A stretch of DNA of 64,000 nucleotides from Micractinium sp. NFX-FRZ (lineage: Eukaryota; Chlorophyta; Trebouxiophyceae; Chlorellales; Chlorellaceae). The stretch spans positions 1 through 64,000 of the forward strand of contig JAPTJF010000161.1 in the NCBI GenBank assembly GCA_029339195.1. The letters run 5' to 3'. Made by a program: the position numbers and the translations under genes. Of the stretch, positions 21,501-32,827 are shown one piece after another. The notes beneath the pieces were generated by a model, which saw only the letters and a list, made by a program, of their open reading frames with translations, had not been told where the DNA came from and searched no databases. The number at the start of each line of letters is the position of its first letter. The first letter of the stretch is position 1.

Positions 21501-24500
21501 GGCAGTTGTGGAGCTCTGAAGAGGGGCCTTGGCAGCATAGCTGAGCTGCTAGTAGTGCTGGCTGTGTACAGCTGCAGGCAGGTGGGGCCGCCTAGAAGTC
21601 AGATTGTTTCTCTGGGACGGCTGCTAAGCAGCCTTGAGCCGCACCCTGACCCCTGCAGGAGCACGCCGCGTCAGCGGCTGTGGCCAGGACCAACTTCAAG
21701 GGCAGCATCTCCTCCGTGTTCACGCCCTACCTCAGGTAACACGCGCGGGCAGCCAGAAGGGGCACTGGGGAGCATGGAGTGCTGGTCAAGCACTACTTCA
21801 CCTTGCAGTGCCTGCATTGGACAGGCGGAGCGCAACCCGACCGCCGCCCTTCCAAGCCATCCCACGCTGCAATCACCTTCAAATTTCGTGCCTGCATTGC
21901 AGCGTGTACACTGAGCAGATGGAGGGCCGCCTGGGCGGCCTTTTTGAACCATTCCACGCTAACACAATCAGACCTCCTACTCTGTGCTGCAGCGTGTACA
22001 TGGAGCAGGTGGAGGGCGACCTGATGTCCGCCCTGGACCGGCTGATGCGCGAGGAGAGCTGGCAGCCGCTGTCGATCGACCTGCCGGTGCTGGGGAGCAG
22101 CAACGAGCTGGTGGAGGCGCTGAGGAGGGAGATGCGGGAGTGTGTGAGCCGCGTGACGCGCGGGCGCGCGCTGCTCGACCTGGCAGCCGTGTTCCAGGTG
22201 TGTGCAGGGAGGGTGCAACGCCAGCTGGCAGCAGAGTTGTGCTGCTGCTGCTTCTCGTGCTGCGCGATGCCCATGCTGCGCTGTCCTGCGATACACTGGC
22301 AGCAACACCGTGTGGCATGCAGGCCGCACACAAAGCAGCTGCTCAGCCCGCCCTGCATCCCCTTGCTTTGCGGTCGCCGACCCGGCTGTGCCGCCTGGTC
22401 GCCTGCTGCCCCTCACCCGCCCTTACTCTCCTGTATCCCCTCCTGCTGCCCCTGCTCCTGTGCAGCGTGTGTACCGCGCCTACGCTGCCCGCCTGGTGGC
22501 CCGCCTTCCCAAGCCCTCCTCCGGCAGCCTCACCGGCAGCGCGGTGCTGGGCACCACCGACTGGCACGTGAGGCTGAGCGACGAGGACATTGGGGTGGTG
22601 TGCCTCGTCGTCTCCACGGCGGAGCACTGCCAGGAGATGGTGCGCCAGCTGGCGCGCGCGCTGGCCGCCAAGCTGGACCCACCAGAGCTCGCCTCCAGGT
22701 GCGTGTGCGTGTGCGTGTGTGTGTGTGCATGGACGGGGTGGGTGAGTGAGTGAGTGGGCGAGGCAACGGCAGCAGCAACACAGCATTGTGCTCTTGCGCC
22801 TGGTTCCGTCTGACCGGCACATTTGCCGCCTGCCTTGTGCCAAGAGAGCCACCCCTGCGGGACCAACGTGCTGCTGCTGTGCCCGCTGCGCGCGCCCTGT
22901 GATGTGCCTGCCTGCTGCGCCAGGGTGGACATGAGCGAGGAGGAGGACGAGTTCCAGACAGTCATCACCCAGTGCCTCACCTGCCTGCTGCTGGGCATTG
23001 AGACGCGGCTGGAGGGGGCGCTGGCGGCCATGGCGCGCCTCAACTGGGGCAACATGGAGATGGTGAGGGGGCGGGGGCGGAAGCAGGGAGGACACGGGCT
23101 GCAGGTCATGGGGGATGCGCAGGGGGGCGCTGCTGCAAGGAAGGGAGCACTACCAGCATTGCCAAGTGCTTGCTTTCCTGCAAGCTGCCCCCATCATGGT
23201 GGTCCTCCTGCACGTCGCTGCCTGCTTGCGCGAGGGTGGTTTAGCACCTGGCCTCCACCCCTGCACCTCCTGGGCCCCACACCCCTATTGAGCAGGCGGG
23301 CGACCAGTCGGAGTACGTGGGCTCCTTCCGCGGCGTGCTGCTGGAGGCCGCATCCCGCCTGGGCCCCGCCATGCCCCCCAACTACTTCCGCTTCTTTGCC
23401 GACAAGCTCCTCCGCTCCTTTGCCCCCCGCTTCTACGACAACGTCTTCCGCTGCAAGAAGATCAGCGACGTGGGCTGCCAGCAGGTGGGCGGGCGGGTGG
23501 GTGGGTGGGTGGGCACTCAAGTAGGGACGAGGCTGCCCCCATGGACGTGCATTGGCAATTCGTCCCCCGGCACCCTGCCTCTGTAGACTTCCCGCCGACC
23601 CCTGCTAAAACACTGCACTCTTCCATGCTGCCCACATATTCTCCCGGGCTGCGCTGCGCTGCCCCGCACTCTGCCCTGCCCTCGCCTGCGCCAAGGCCTC
23701 CCGCTGTCCCGTCATCACACCATTAATTCCGCACCCCTCGGCTTGCCCCCATCGAGACACATCAAGAACTGGAGGCTGGTCAAGGGCGCTTCTTCAGACC
23801 AAATTCTCCCCTCCCCCACCTCTTTGCACCACCCCTCCCCTCCCCACACCCTGTCCCTCACCCTTCCCCCCTCCAGATGCGGCTGGACACGGAGGTTATC
23901 AAGGGCGCCCTGTCCGACCTGGCACGCGCCGGCGGCCAGCTGGACGCCGCCGGCGTGGCCTCCTTTGGCGCCGACGTGCACGCGCAGCTGGGGCGGGCCG
24001 AGGCGGTGCTCAAGGTGGTGGGCACCCCGCCAGAGGGGCTGGTGGACACATTCTTTGAGCTGCTGCCCCACGGGTCGCCCTCCGACTTCCAGCGCATTGT
24101 GGACCTCAAGGTGGGCCTTTGGGGAGGCAAAGGATGGAGGGGAAGGGAGGTGGCAGGTGGGCAAGGGCGAATGGTGCGGGAACAGGAAATGGCGGGATCA
24201 AGAAAAGAGAAGGAAGGCATGCACAGGGGGCAGGCCCTGATGCAGGGCAGTGGACCCGCGCCTGCTGCGTTGTGCCGTGGTGGGCATGTGCCGAAGCCTG
24301 GGGGAAGCCTTTTGCAGTTCAACTCCAAGATGTCCCCGGCTCACACTTGCTGGCTTGATGTGCCATGCCGTGCTGTGCAGGTGCTGAAGCGCGGCGAGTA
24401 CCAGGCGCTGCTGGAGCAGTTCAACCGCAAGATGGGGCGCCCCCTGCTGATGAGCGGGGAGGGCGGGGGCGGCGCCGCCTCGCGCGCCCCCGCGGCGCCT

Positions 24501-24749
24501 GGCTTTGCCCTCCCCCAGATGCCGCGCCTGCAGTCGGGCACCAGCAACGCGGCCGCCAAGGCGTCGGCTGCGGCGCAGGACCTGGGGGCAAGGCTGGGCA
24601 AGCTCAACCCAAACCTGACGGCGGCAAAGGCGTCGGCGGCGGCGGCGGGGGAGAGCATGAGGGAGACGATGGGGGCGACCATGCGCGCCATGAAGAGCGG
24701 CAAGAGCCTCATGCGCTTCATGCAGCGAGACCAGCAGCAGAGGCAGTGA
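18577..24749 (+). CDS. VPS53: VPS53, GARP tethering complex subunit
   Basis: Fifteen exons: 18577-18706, 18854-18903, 19056-19320, 19565-19722, 20059-20166, 20349-20405, 20714-20905, 21186-21470, 21659-21735, 21993-22197, 22466-22698, 22924-23062, 23296-23484, 23877-24110 and 24381-24749. All are GT-AG with agreeing phases, giving 896 aa. The N-terminus (DFDVQRYVNRMFPTESSLVE) matches the conserved start of VPS53, followed by a coiled coil around TIEELFSKIRDIQRKAEQSE. Further conserved blocks are AKLERTVNRYKWLLRRLEAR, FPPGWHVPQLLCIMFCNIT, DEFQTVITQCLTCLLLGIET and APRFYDNVFRCKKISDVGCQ. Known role: with VPS51, VPS52 and VPS54 it tethers endosome-derived vesicles at the trans-Golgi. The C-terminal ~100 residues are Ala/Ser/Met-rich and algal-specific. 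Four exon edges have diverged intronic copies (see repeat entries), two of which could be spliced in frame. Confidence 0.93.
19802..19850 (+). repeat. Echo of VPS53 exon 4 end, with a possible 15-nt microexon
   Basis: GAG(A)TCAAGG...GGAGAAGATGCTGCAG|GTGAGG repeats the true exon end GAGCTCAAGG...GGAGAAGACGCTGCAG|GTGTGT (19681-19724), offset 121-125 bp. Within it, 19833-19847 is bounded by TTTGCAG and GTGAGG and reads EKMLQ in frame after the true LEKTLQ. Confidence 0.6.
21901..21943 (+). repeat. Echo of VPS53 exon 10 start, an alternative in-frame acceptor
   Basis: TGCAG|CGTGTACACTGAGCAG followed by ATGGAGGGC copies the true TGCAG|CGTGTACATGGAGCAG followed by GTGGAGGGC at 21988-22016, offset exactly 90 bp. 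Frame stays open from the echo into the true exon, so use of the echo acceptor would add 30 residues. Confidence 0.7.
23771..23799 (+). repeat. Echo of VPS53 exon 14 start
   Basis: GGAGGCTGGTCAAGGGCGCT followed by TCTTCAGAC resembles the true GGAGGTTATCAAGGGCGCCC followed by TGTCCGAC at 23891 on, offset 120 bp. Protein sense: LVKGASSD versus VIKGALSD. Confidence 0.55.
24315..24336 (+). repeat. Echo within VPS53 exon 15
   Basis: CAGTTCAACTCCAAGATG (LLQFNSKM) in the preceding intron resembles CAGTTCAACCGCAAGATG (LLEQFNRKM) at 24417 in the exon, offset 102 bp. Confidence 0.6.
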
Positions 24750-25122
24750 GCGCGCGTCGGCGCGTGCTGGGCACCTGGCAGGCGCCGGTGCAGGTGTTCT
24801 GCTGCCTCAGAAGAGCTTGGCTGCCGAGCCAATGGGCCTAGCATCTTGGCACCCCCGCTGCTGCTCAGCTGCTCTTTGCCATTCTGTACCTCCCTTCCTG
24901 GACCTGTACACCTTCCTCTGTGTTCCCCGCCACCCTTGCACTGTCCTGGTGTCAACAGTTCCAATTTCATCATGCCCACTGCAATACAACAATGCACAGC
25001 CACGGTCATAAATAAACAAGGTTTGCATAAATATGCAGCTTGGTCAACCAAGAATGCGAATTGTGCCAAGCGGTGGTCACTTGCTTAACCATTTAGGTGA
25101 AAAAATACATGCTGGCACCTGC
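24750..25122. other. Convergent 3' region between VPS53 and the GT61-like gene
   Basis: 373 bp with no gene. An AT-richer patch containing AATAAA lies around 25010-25035. No TGTAA in either orientation was noticed. Confidence 0.45.
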
Positions 25123-28100
25123 TTAGTCGTTGAAGAAGAGCTGCGCCACTTGCTTGCCGCCCTTGGGCCTGCCATGCGCCCCTGGCCCTCCCACAGTGAC
25201 AGTGGGCCAGGGCAGGGCGGCCTGCTGCACGCTGGCGCCGGCGGCGATGAGGGGCAGCCTGCTGGCGATCAGCTGGCGGAGTGCTGCCACGTCAGCCGTG
25301 ATGTCGACAACAGTCAGCGCCTCCACACACTCTGTGGTGTAGCACTCCTCGGAGGTCCAATTGGAGAACAGTTTGGCCAGTGTAGGGTGCACGAACAGGG
25401 TTTCGTTGGGGCCCTGCAGGCGGGGTGAGGGGCGCACGCCGTGGGGGTGGGTCCAGGCGTGGCAGGAACAGACGGGAGTCACTATGGGACAGCGGCACTT
25501 GTATACCGAGTCTACCCCGCAAGCAGCAGCATTACTCACATCACCGGGCTGCCTCCGACTGACACGTCAATAAAAACTAGACCAAGACACAGAACATAAT
25601 CGTTCACCTGCGCCCTCCAGGCGTAGTGGTGGATGTCCCCCAGCTGGGCGGTCAGGGAAAAGAAGAAGCGGTCGATGCCTGGCAGGGTCGGGGGGCATCA
25701 CAGACTGGGGGAATTCGTGATAAGGTGGGGCTCGTGGTCGCCAGGGAGTGTTGGGTGAGCCAGCGCTCCAAGGCAGGACAGGCGGTGCTGAGCTGACGCA
25801 GACAGAGTGGATGCATTGGATGCTCACTGCTGTGTTGCTTTGCAGGATCTGGGGCGAGAAACACACACATGCACAGCAGTGCCCGCTGCCCACTGCCCTC
25901 CAATGCCAGCCCACCTACCCACCCAACCCCGCCCGCACCTTGCCAGCCCCAGTTGCGCTGCAGTATCTCCACCACCGCAGCGCCCGGCGGCAGGAAAAGC
26001 GTGTTTGCCAGGTTGGAGGTGTGCACTGAGATGGACAGGTCGGTGGCCCCCATCACCTCGAGCTGCTCTCGGAACGTCGCCCCCGCGCCAAACTCCACCA
26101 CACGCACCTGCGGGGCGGGCAAGGGAGCCAGGGTGCGGGGGGCTGTGGGCACGGGCGGAACGCTGGGGCTGGGGCAAGCCAGGGCTGGCATGTAGCGAGC
26201 GCCACTGGGCATTTTTTTGTAATCACTGCGCATGCCCACCACGTGCCTCTCATTCAGCAGCCAGCACCCTCAACTCCCACTACCACGAGTGCCCGCTCAC
26301 CTCCCCAAACTCCTGCAGCATGCCCACCACCGCCTCCTCATTCAGCAGCCGCCGGTTGGAGCTCTTGCGCTGCAGGGTGATGCGCAGCGGGCGGGCGGCC
26401 GCCTGCCCAGCCAGCACCGCCCGCACAACTGCCCCAGCCTGCATGGCCTCAGCCTGTGTGGCTGTCAGGTTGCCGTTGCCGGGGCCGGCGGGGGTTGGGG
26501 CGGCAGGTGGCGGGGGAGGGAGGGCGGGGAAGGGGAGGCCGTACTGCGCATGTGCGAGGGCGCGCAGCAGCTGGGAGTCCCTCTGGTCCTGGCAGCCACG
26601 TGCGCCTCCTGTGAACACGTCCCGGGCCACAGTATCTTCAAGCAGGAGCCCGGGGATTGCGGCAGAAAGGTGGGAAGGGACGGGAGGAGTCAGTCCGGGG
26701 CGAGGGCAGGTGTTGGTGGGCAGTCGTGAGCAAAGCAGGTGCAAGGTGTGTGGACCAGGGGCTGGGCTGGCGGGGCCCTGTCCGGAAGACCAGCGGGCAC
26801 AGCGCCAGCGCGCACATTTTATGCTTGCACTGGTTTGCTGAACCTCGCATTGTTTGTGGTGCGGGGCAGCCAGGGGTATGCTCTTGCCTGCTCGAACATG
26901 AGCCACTCCCCGGGCTGTGCGCCCTCCAGCAGCTGGTTGGGCTGCTCCGTTGGCTCAGCCACCTCCTGCAGGTCTTGGTGCAGGGGGGGAGGAGGGACAG
27001 CACGAGAGTGGGCACCGTGCAGAGTATGTAAGAGGTCGCAGGCTGCGCAAACTGCTTTGCTGGTCTGGTCCATCGGCTTCCAAGAGTCTGGCCCCCCTGC
27101 AGCGCCACCGGGGCAAAACCTTGAGGCAGGCAGAGCAGGCAGCATGCTATTGAAGGCATGCGCGGGGTGTCTGTGCACTGAGCCGCTGGAGAGCCGCCCA
27201 CGGATAATGCGCCAGCCCCTGCCTGACTTTGGTGCCCGAACCAATCAATGCAGTGGTCCTCACATGCTGCCACACACACCGGCCAGGCTTGCCTGCTGGA
27301 AGAGCAGTGGCGGCAGCTCCTGGCCGGGCCCCACCCCCAGCACCACCGCCAGCAGGCCGCGCAGCCAGTCGCACAGGTTGGCCCTCTGCTGGAACAGGAG
27401 CAGCAGGCGGTCGGGAGTCCGGCGTACCAGGGGGTCGCGCCGCAGGATGCTGCAGTGGGTGGGCAGGTGGGCGAGGGGGCTGATGGTGAAAAAGGGGCTG
27501 ACGGGGCCCTGGCGTGGGGCAGGCGGCGCAAAGGGGCGAGCTCTGGCAGGCAGGGCAGGGCAGCAGGGTGGGTGTGCGCATTGGCAAAGCACCAGGGGCT
27601 TGCAGCCACGGGTGAGGTGCATCCCTGGCTGCCCACCTGAACAGGGGCAGCAGCGCCTCCTGCCAGTGCCCCAGCGCCCGGGGGTGCAGGTAGAATGGAT
27701 AGTCCAGCACCTGGGGGAGGATGGTGCCCAGACAGTGAAGGTTGGTGAGCATTTTGGTGCCTGGAAGGGATCACCGGGCAGGGCGGATGTGTGGCCCAGC
27801 GACTGTGCGGGGGGACAGCTGGAGTTGTGGGCTCTGGATGGCACTCCCAAGAAGCCGGGACCATGAACACGAGAGTGACTTCTCTGCCATCTCGAGCACA
27901 TGACAGCCGTACATGTTCCTTCTGTTCCATCACACCACCTCCACAGCTCACCGCAGTTTCGCCGGGCACCACCCGAGCGCGCACGCTGGCGGCAAAGTCT
28001 GCCGCGCTGCGCACGCTGACCACGGAGCTGGCACGCCCGCGGCCCAGCTGCCAGGTGCCGCCGGGCAGCGCCTGGCTGGCCTGGTCACGCAGGAAGTAGA

Positions 28101-29581
28101 AGTGGCCACCTGAGTACCAGATGTTGCGCCTGCAGGCAGGGCAGGGAGAGCAGTGGGTTGGGTGGCAGGCAGGTAAGGAAATGGGCTTGGGCGGGACAGC
28201 ACAGGCAGCGTGGCGGGGCAGGCACGCCAGCACAGCCGACAGGTGGGTGGGTCGTGAGGGGCGAGAGATGCACATGGCTTCGCCAGGCAGGCAGCTGGGT
28301 GCCGACTCACAGGATGCAATAATGCTTGGCGCAGCGTGCCTCCGAGACGACATCCGCTCTGCTCCAAGGCTGCGGGCCGTCGAGCGGCTGCTGGGGTGAC
28401 ACGAGCTCGCCACTTGTGGCATTGCTGCCGTTGGAAGCAGCTGTCTGCTGCAGCCCCTGCCATTCCTGCTGCTGCCCCGCCCCAGCCTCTGTCTGCCAGG
28501 TGCCTGCATGGCTGCAGCTGTTCTGCACCTGCTGCCGTGGCTGCGCCTTGTCAGCTGCCCAGGCAGCCAGCGGCGAGGCCGCCAAGCGACAGGCGGCGGG
28601 CTGCTCTGCCACCCACGCCTGCTCCTGCTGGCTCCAGTACTCGTAACGGTGGCATCGCCACACAGACTCCATACCTCCAAACAGCGTGCCCCGGGGCTTG
28701 CGCAGGGTGCAGGGCCCGGCGGGGGTGGCAATACGACCACCAGTGCCCGAGGCATTCGGCTGGGTGGGGCCACCTCCAAGAACCTCCCGCCAGCGGCACC
28801 CTGCACCATAGACCGAGCCTGCTGGGCCATGCTGTGCCACGTGGCGACGCATGGCTGCCAGCTCAGCTGATGCTTCGTCATCAGATGCCCCAGTGGGTCC
28901 TGCTGCCTGGGCAGGGGTTGGTGCCACGTGAGCAGAAGCCTGGGCAGGGCTGGCTGTTGGGCGAGTCGGTGTCTGCTGGTCGACAGGTGCCTCTTCAACT
29001 CCCTGCTGCTGCAGGGCCCAAGGCTGCTGCTGCGCCTGCTGCTGCGTCTGTTGTTCAGGCTTCTGCTCAGCCTGCTCCTGTAGCAGATGAGGAGACCGCT
29101 GCCCTCCCAGCAGCGGGCCAGAGGGCATGTGTGCTGCTGTCTGGTTTCGAGGTGGCACGGCGGCTGCCGGCTCGTGGGGCTGGCTGGGCTGGTGCAGCCC
29201 GCGCAGCCGCCGATTGCTGGCATGCGCTTCGCCCTGCTTGCCTTGCTGCATCCTCATGCTCTGCTGCCGTGGGCCTGCAGCCTCCAGCCTGGCTACCAGT
29301 AGCAAGGCGAAGGCGGCGCTCGCGGCCAGAGCGACGAGCAGCGCCGCCAGCAAGCACGGCTTGTGACGCTTGCGGCGGCTGCGCCGACGACGCCGGCCAT
29401 GCTCTGGGCTGTTGCTTGCCTGTGCGTCGGGCTGCGGGCTGCTAGTTTGCACTGCCTTGATTGGACTCAGGGGCAGCAGGATCACGCCGCTGGCCATGGC
29501 GTGAGCACCACCAGTGCGGGCGAAGCCTGGCCTATGGTGTGCGGCCGGCCCAGCTGCGTGCGTGCGTTTCATGCCTTGCAC
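25123..29581 (-). CDS. GT61-like (EOGT/xylosyltransferase-related) Golgi glycosyltransferase
   Basis: Nine exons, right to left: 28311-29581, about 27939-28129, 27637-27760, 27293-27449, 26888-26965, 26301-26588, 25939-26107, 25608-25678 and 25123-25413, about 890 aa. The start is the first ATG of an open frame (29581); 29572 and 29497 are alternatives. A basic cytosolic tail (RRRRRSRRKRHK) precedes one membrane anchor (CLLAALLVALAASAAFALLL), a type II Golgi topology, then a Gln/Ala-rich stem. The catalytic part contains CTLRKPRGTLFGGMESVWRC, NIWYSGGHFYFLRDQ, the TKMLTNLHCLGTIL block and the signature near the C-terminus: TDLSISVHTSNLANTLFLPP then GAAVVEI. In other GT61 enzymes that position reads HGAGLTNxLFLPPG; here the H-G-A-G is SVHTSN. 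The donor of exon 2 is uncertain (phase fits GTGGTG at 27938). Two donors are GC (GCAAGC, GCAAGA). Acceptor and donor substrates are unknown. It is divergent from the ARID gene. Confidence 0.75.
26231..26256 (-). repeat. Echo of GT61-like exon 6 end
   Basis: On the coding strand this intronic copy reads LLNERHVVGM, against LLNEEAVVGM at the end of the true exon (copy at 26319-26345). Offset 88 bp, located just downstream of the exon's donor. Confidence 0.65.
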
Positions 29582-29882
29582 CGGGCATAGCTGCTGCAGT
29601 GATGCTTGACGGTGTCAGAGCAGGGGAAGACAAGCGCGGGCGTGCGAGCAAGCCCCTGAGGGGGTGGAAAGAACACGTCAGGTGGCGCTCACACAGCTTC
29701 CCAAACTGAAAGGATGCTCAGGAGAGCCTTCACTTACTGCAAAAGCACAGGTCGCCTGAGGTCTCGCTTCTATACGGTCCAGCAGCGGAGAGACGGCGCG
29801 CTTGCCGATCAGGGCCCGACTCCTTGGACGGGGGTTGGTGACCAGCAGGCAGCCCGTGTGCAACCCTACCACGCCTGAGGGC
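29582..29882. other. Divergent promoter region of the GT61-like and ARID genes
   Basis: About 300 bp between head-to-head start codons. No gene or named regulatory site recognised. Confidence 0.4.
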
Positions 29883-32018
29883 ATGCAGGGCGAGGAAGAG
29901 CCGCAGGCCGCTCAGGGTGCCAGTGCGGCAGCGGCGGGCCAGCCGCAGGCGGTGGGCGCGGCGGGAAGTGTGGGCGAGGCGGCCGCCGCCGAGCACTCTG
30001 CAGGCACAGAGCTGCCCACCAGCACTGCCACCCCAACAGCGACAGCTGGCGGTGCAGCCTCGAGCGGCGGGCACAGCGGCCGGCTGAGCGGCGGCGGACT
30101 CAGCGCTGGCGGGCAAGGGGATGAGCGGGAGGCGGGTGCGCCAGCCGAGGTGGCACCCGAGGCGGCAGAGGCTGGTGCCAGCAGCCCTAGCGGCAAGCCC
30201 GTGGTTCGCACACGGGAGCAGTTCATGCGGGTGAGGCTGGCTCTGGGGCCAGGGGAGCGCCCCTGCAGCATTGCTCGTTCTGTGTGGGTCTGCCCTGCCA
30301 CCTTGTCGCCGCACCTTGGACCGCCTCGCGCCCGCCATCCAAGAAACCTTTTGTCCCTGGGCACCTGTGTGGATTGGTGCAACTCCCTCCCCCCCGCCCC
30401 CCCTTCCTCTCCCCCCGCCTTCTCCCCGCTATTATTTTGGTACTGGGCTGCAGGTGTGGAAGCGGTTCATGCAGCAGCGCAGCCAGGACACCTCGGTGAG
30501 AGCTCTCCCTCGAGGGGGGCCAGGCAGGGAGAGGAGCAGGCAGGGGGGCCACGCCTGCCACCCTGGCGCACAATCAGCTGCAGCAACCCGCCCCTTGCCT
30601 CGTCGGGAGGCTGTGCATTTCCCTCCCCTGCTGAGGCTAACTGGGAGTTGCGTCTTGCCTGCCCCCTGCCCCATGCCCCTGCCAACGCACGCGCTCCTCA
30701 CAAACCCCTCCCTCCCTCACCCCCCTTGCACCCCACCCGCGTGGCCCGCAGCCCCCCATGTTCAACCGCGCCCCTATGGACATCTTGAAGCTCTTCCGGG
30801 CGGTCATGAAGGCGGGCGGGCACGACGAGGTGGTGAAGCAAAAGGGCTGGGTGAGCGCCTGACTGAGCCAGCCACTACAAAGCACACACCTCCGCCCACC
30901 CAGCGCGCGCTGCTGCCGCTGTGGGGCGCGCACAGCCAAGGATAGCCTGGCCACTTTGGCTCACAGAAAGGCGTCTTGTGCGGGGCGCACTGCTGCGCTC
31001 CCCTGCTGGGTGTGGGCAGCCAAGTGGCAGCGGTGGTATCCGGCGCTCTGGCGCGCACCTATCATCAGCTGTCCGCCTGCCGCCCTCCACCCCTGCCCAC
31101 ACCCCCGCAGGCCCGCATCGGGCGCATGTTTAACCCGCCCTGCAGCATGACAGGTGGGGGGCTGGGTCGGGCTGGGGAGCAGCTGAGTGGCTGGCTGGCT
31201 GGCTGGCTGTATAGCTGGGTTACCAGTGCGAGCATCGGCAGCTGCGCCTGCGGGGGAAGGGAACAGCACAGCCTGCCTCGTGTGGGCGGGAGTTTTGCAG
31301 AGCAGGTGTAGACAGAAGAATGGACGCGCAAGTCCCCACTGCCCTGCAGACCTGAGCTTCCAGACCAAGAAGATTTACGCCACCAAGCTGCTGCTGTTTG
31401 AGCAGGTGGGGGGCTGAGGTGGCGAGGTGGCGTGCTCTTTGGGGGGGGCCAGGAGGGCAAGGCTCGGGAGTTGTGAGGCCCCCGGATAAGAGCCACGTAG
31501 CCAGCGGCCGGGGAGGCGATGGTGGCAGGTGGGAGGTACGGATGTTTAGGTGTGTGCTTGGAAGTCGAGGGGGGCGCAACCAGGGCGCAACCAGAGCGCC
31601 CTGCTCGCACAAGTGCTGTGCATGCACCTGCCCCCCGCTTGCTTGCCCCCTCCCTCAACACTGTCTCTTCCTGGCCTGGTTGTATTGCTTATCTGCTGGG
31701 AACACCCCTGCCTTTCTTACACTGTGACACTCACCTCTCGCAGGCCTACAAGGAGGGGGAGGTGCCTGCAGAGGTTTCCATGGAGGCAGCAGCGGGGGGC
31801 CCTGCTGAGCCAGCACCCGCCAAGAAGCAGCCAGCGGCGAAGAAGCCGGCAGCGGCCCCCAAGCCCAAGCCCGCAGCCAGCGCAAAGAGGAAACGGGCAC
31901 AGCAGCAGCAGCAACAGCAGGGGGAGGAGGTGGAGGCGGCAGCGGTGCAGGAGCAGGTGGAAGCGGAAGCAGCGGTAGAGGCAACAGCAGAAGCAACCAG
32001 ATTGGCGTCTGTGCCACC

Positions 32019-32080
<62 letters not shown>

Positions 32081-32200
32081 TGCTACCGCTCTCCACGCAG
32101 CTCCAGTCTGCGGCTGCAGGGCAGCGGCTGCCGCCGCTTGCCGGCGCGATGCACCCGGAGCAGATGCTGGTGCCGCTAATGCCACTGCTGCCGCCGCCAG

Positions 32201-32236
<36 letters not shown>

Positions 32237-32787
32237 GTGAGGAGCCTGCCTTCCAGGATCAGCAGATGGAGCAGGTGACGTCACTGGCTTACCATGAGCT
32301 GCATGCCCGCCCGCCCTCCCGGGGCCGCCCCCGCTCTCGCGCCAGGCCAGCAGTCAAGCCTGCCAAGCCAGCTTCTGCCAGGAGGGGCCCCTCGCCAGCC
32401 AGGGCAGCAGCAGGGCCACCGCCAGGGGCGGTCGAGGCAGCACCAGGTGGAGCAGATGTAGCAGCAGCGGCGGCGGCAGCGATAGCGGCAGCGCTTCAGC
32501 TAGAGACAGCGCCGTCAGCAGCTCCGCCAGCAGCAGCAGTAGCGCTGTACCCTCCGCCTGTTGTGCGCCCACCCTCGGTGGCGCGCGGGCGTGCCTCCCA
32601 GCAGGGCGGCAGCACGGCAGGCCTGGGTGCGGCGGAGGCGACGGGCGGAGGGCGTCCCCCCTCGAGCCACCGGGTGAGCCAAGCTGCCTGCCTGCTTACG
32701 CGATGTGTGTCATTCTGCCTTGCAATCGGAATTTCAAACAAGTGAGCACCCACGCAACTGTGCTGATCACAACCATATGTGCCCCCG

Positions 32788-32827
<40 letters not shown>

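Noticed and set aside
21634..22749. 371-codon plus-strand open frame
   Set aside because: It covers VPS53 exons 9-11 plus introns in a partly wrong frame. Only the exon 10 portion is coding.
26638..29223. 861-codon open frame on the minus strand
   Set aside because: It runs through exons and introns of the GT61-like gene, changes composition at each splice site and is open only because of high GC. The spliced model explains the conserved blocks.
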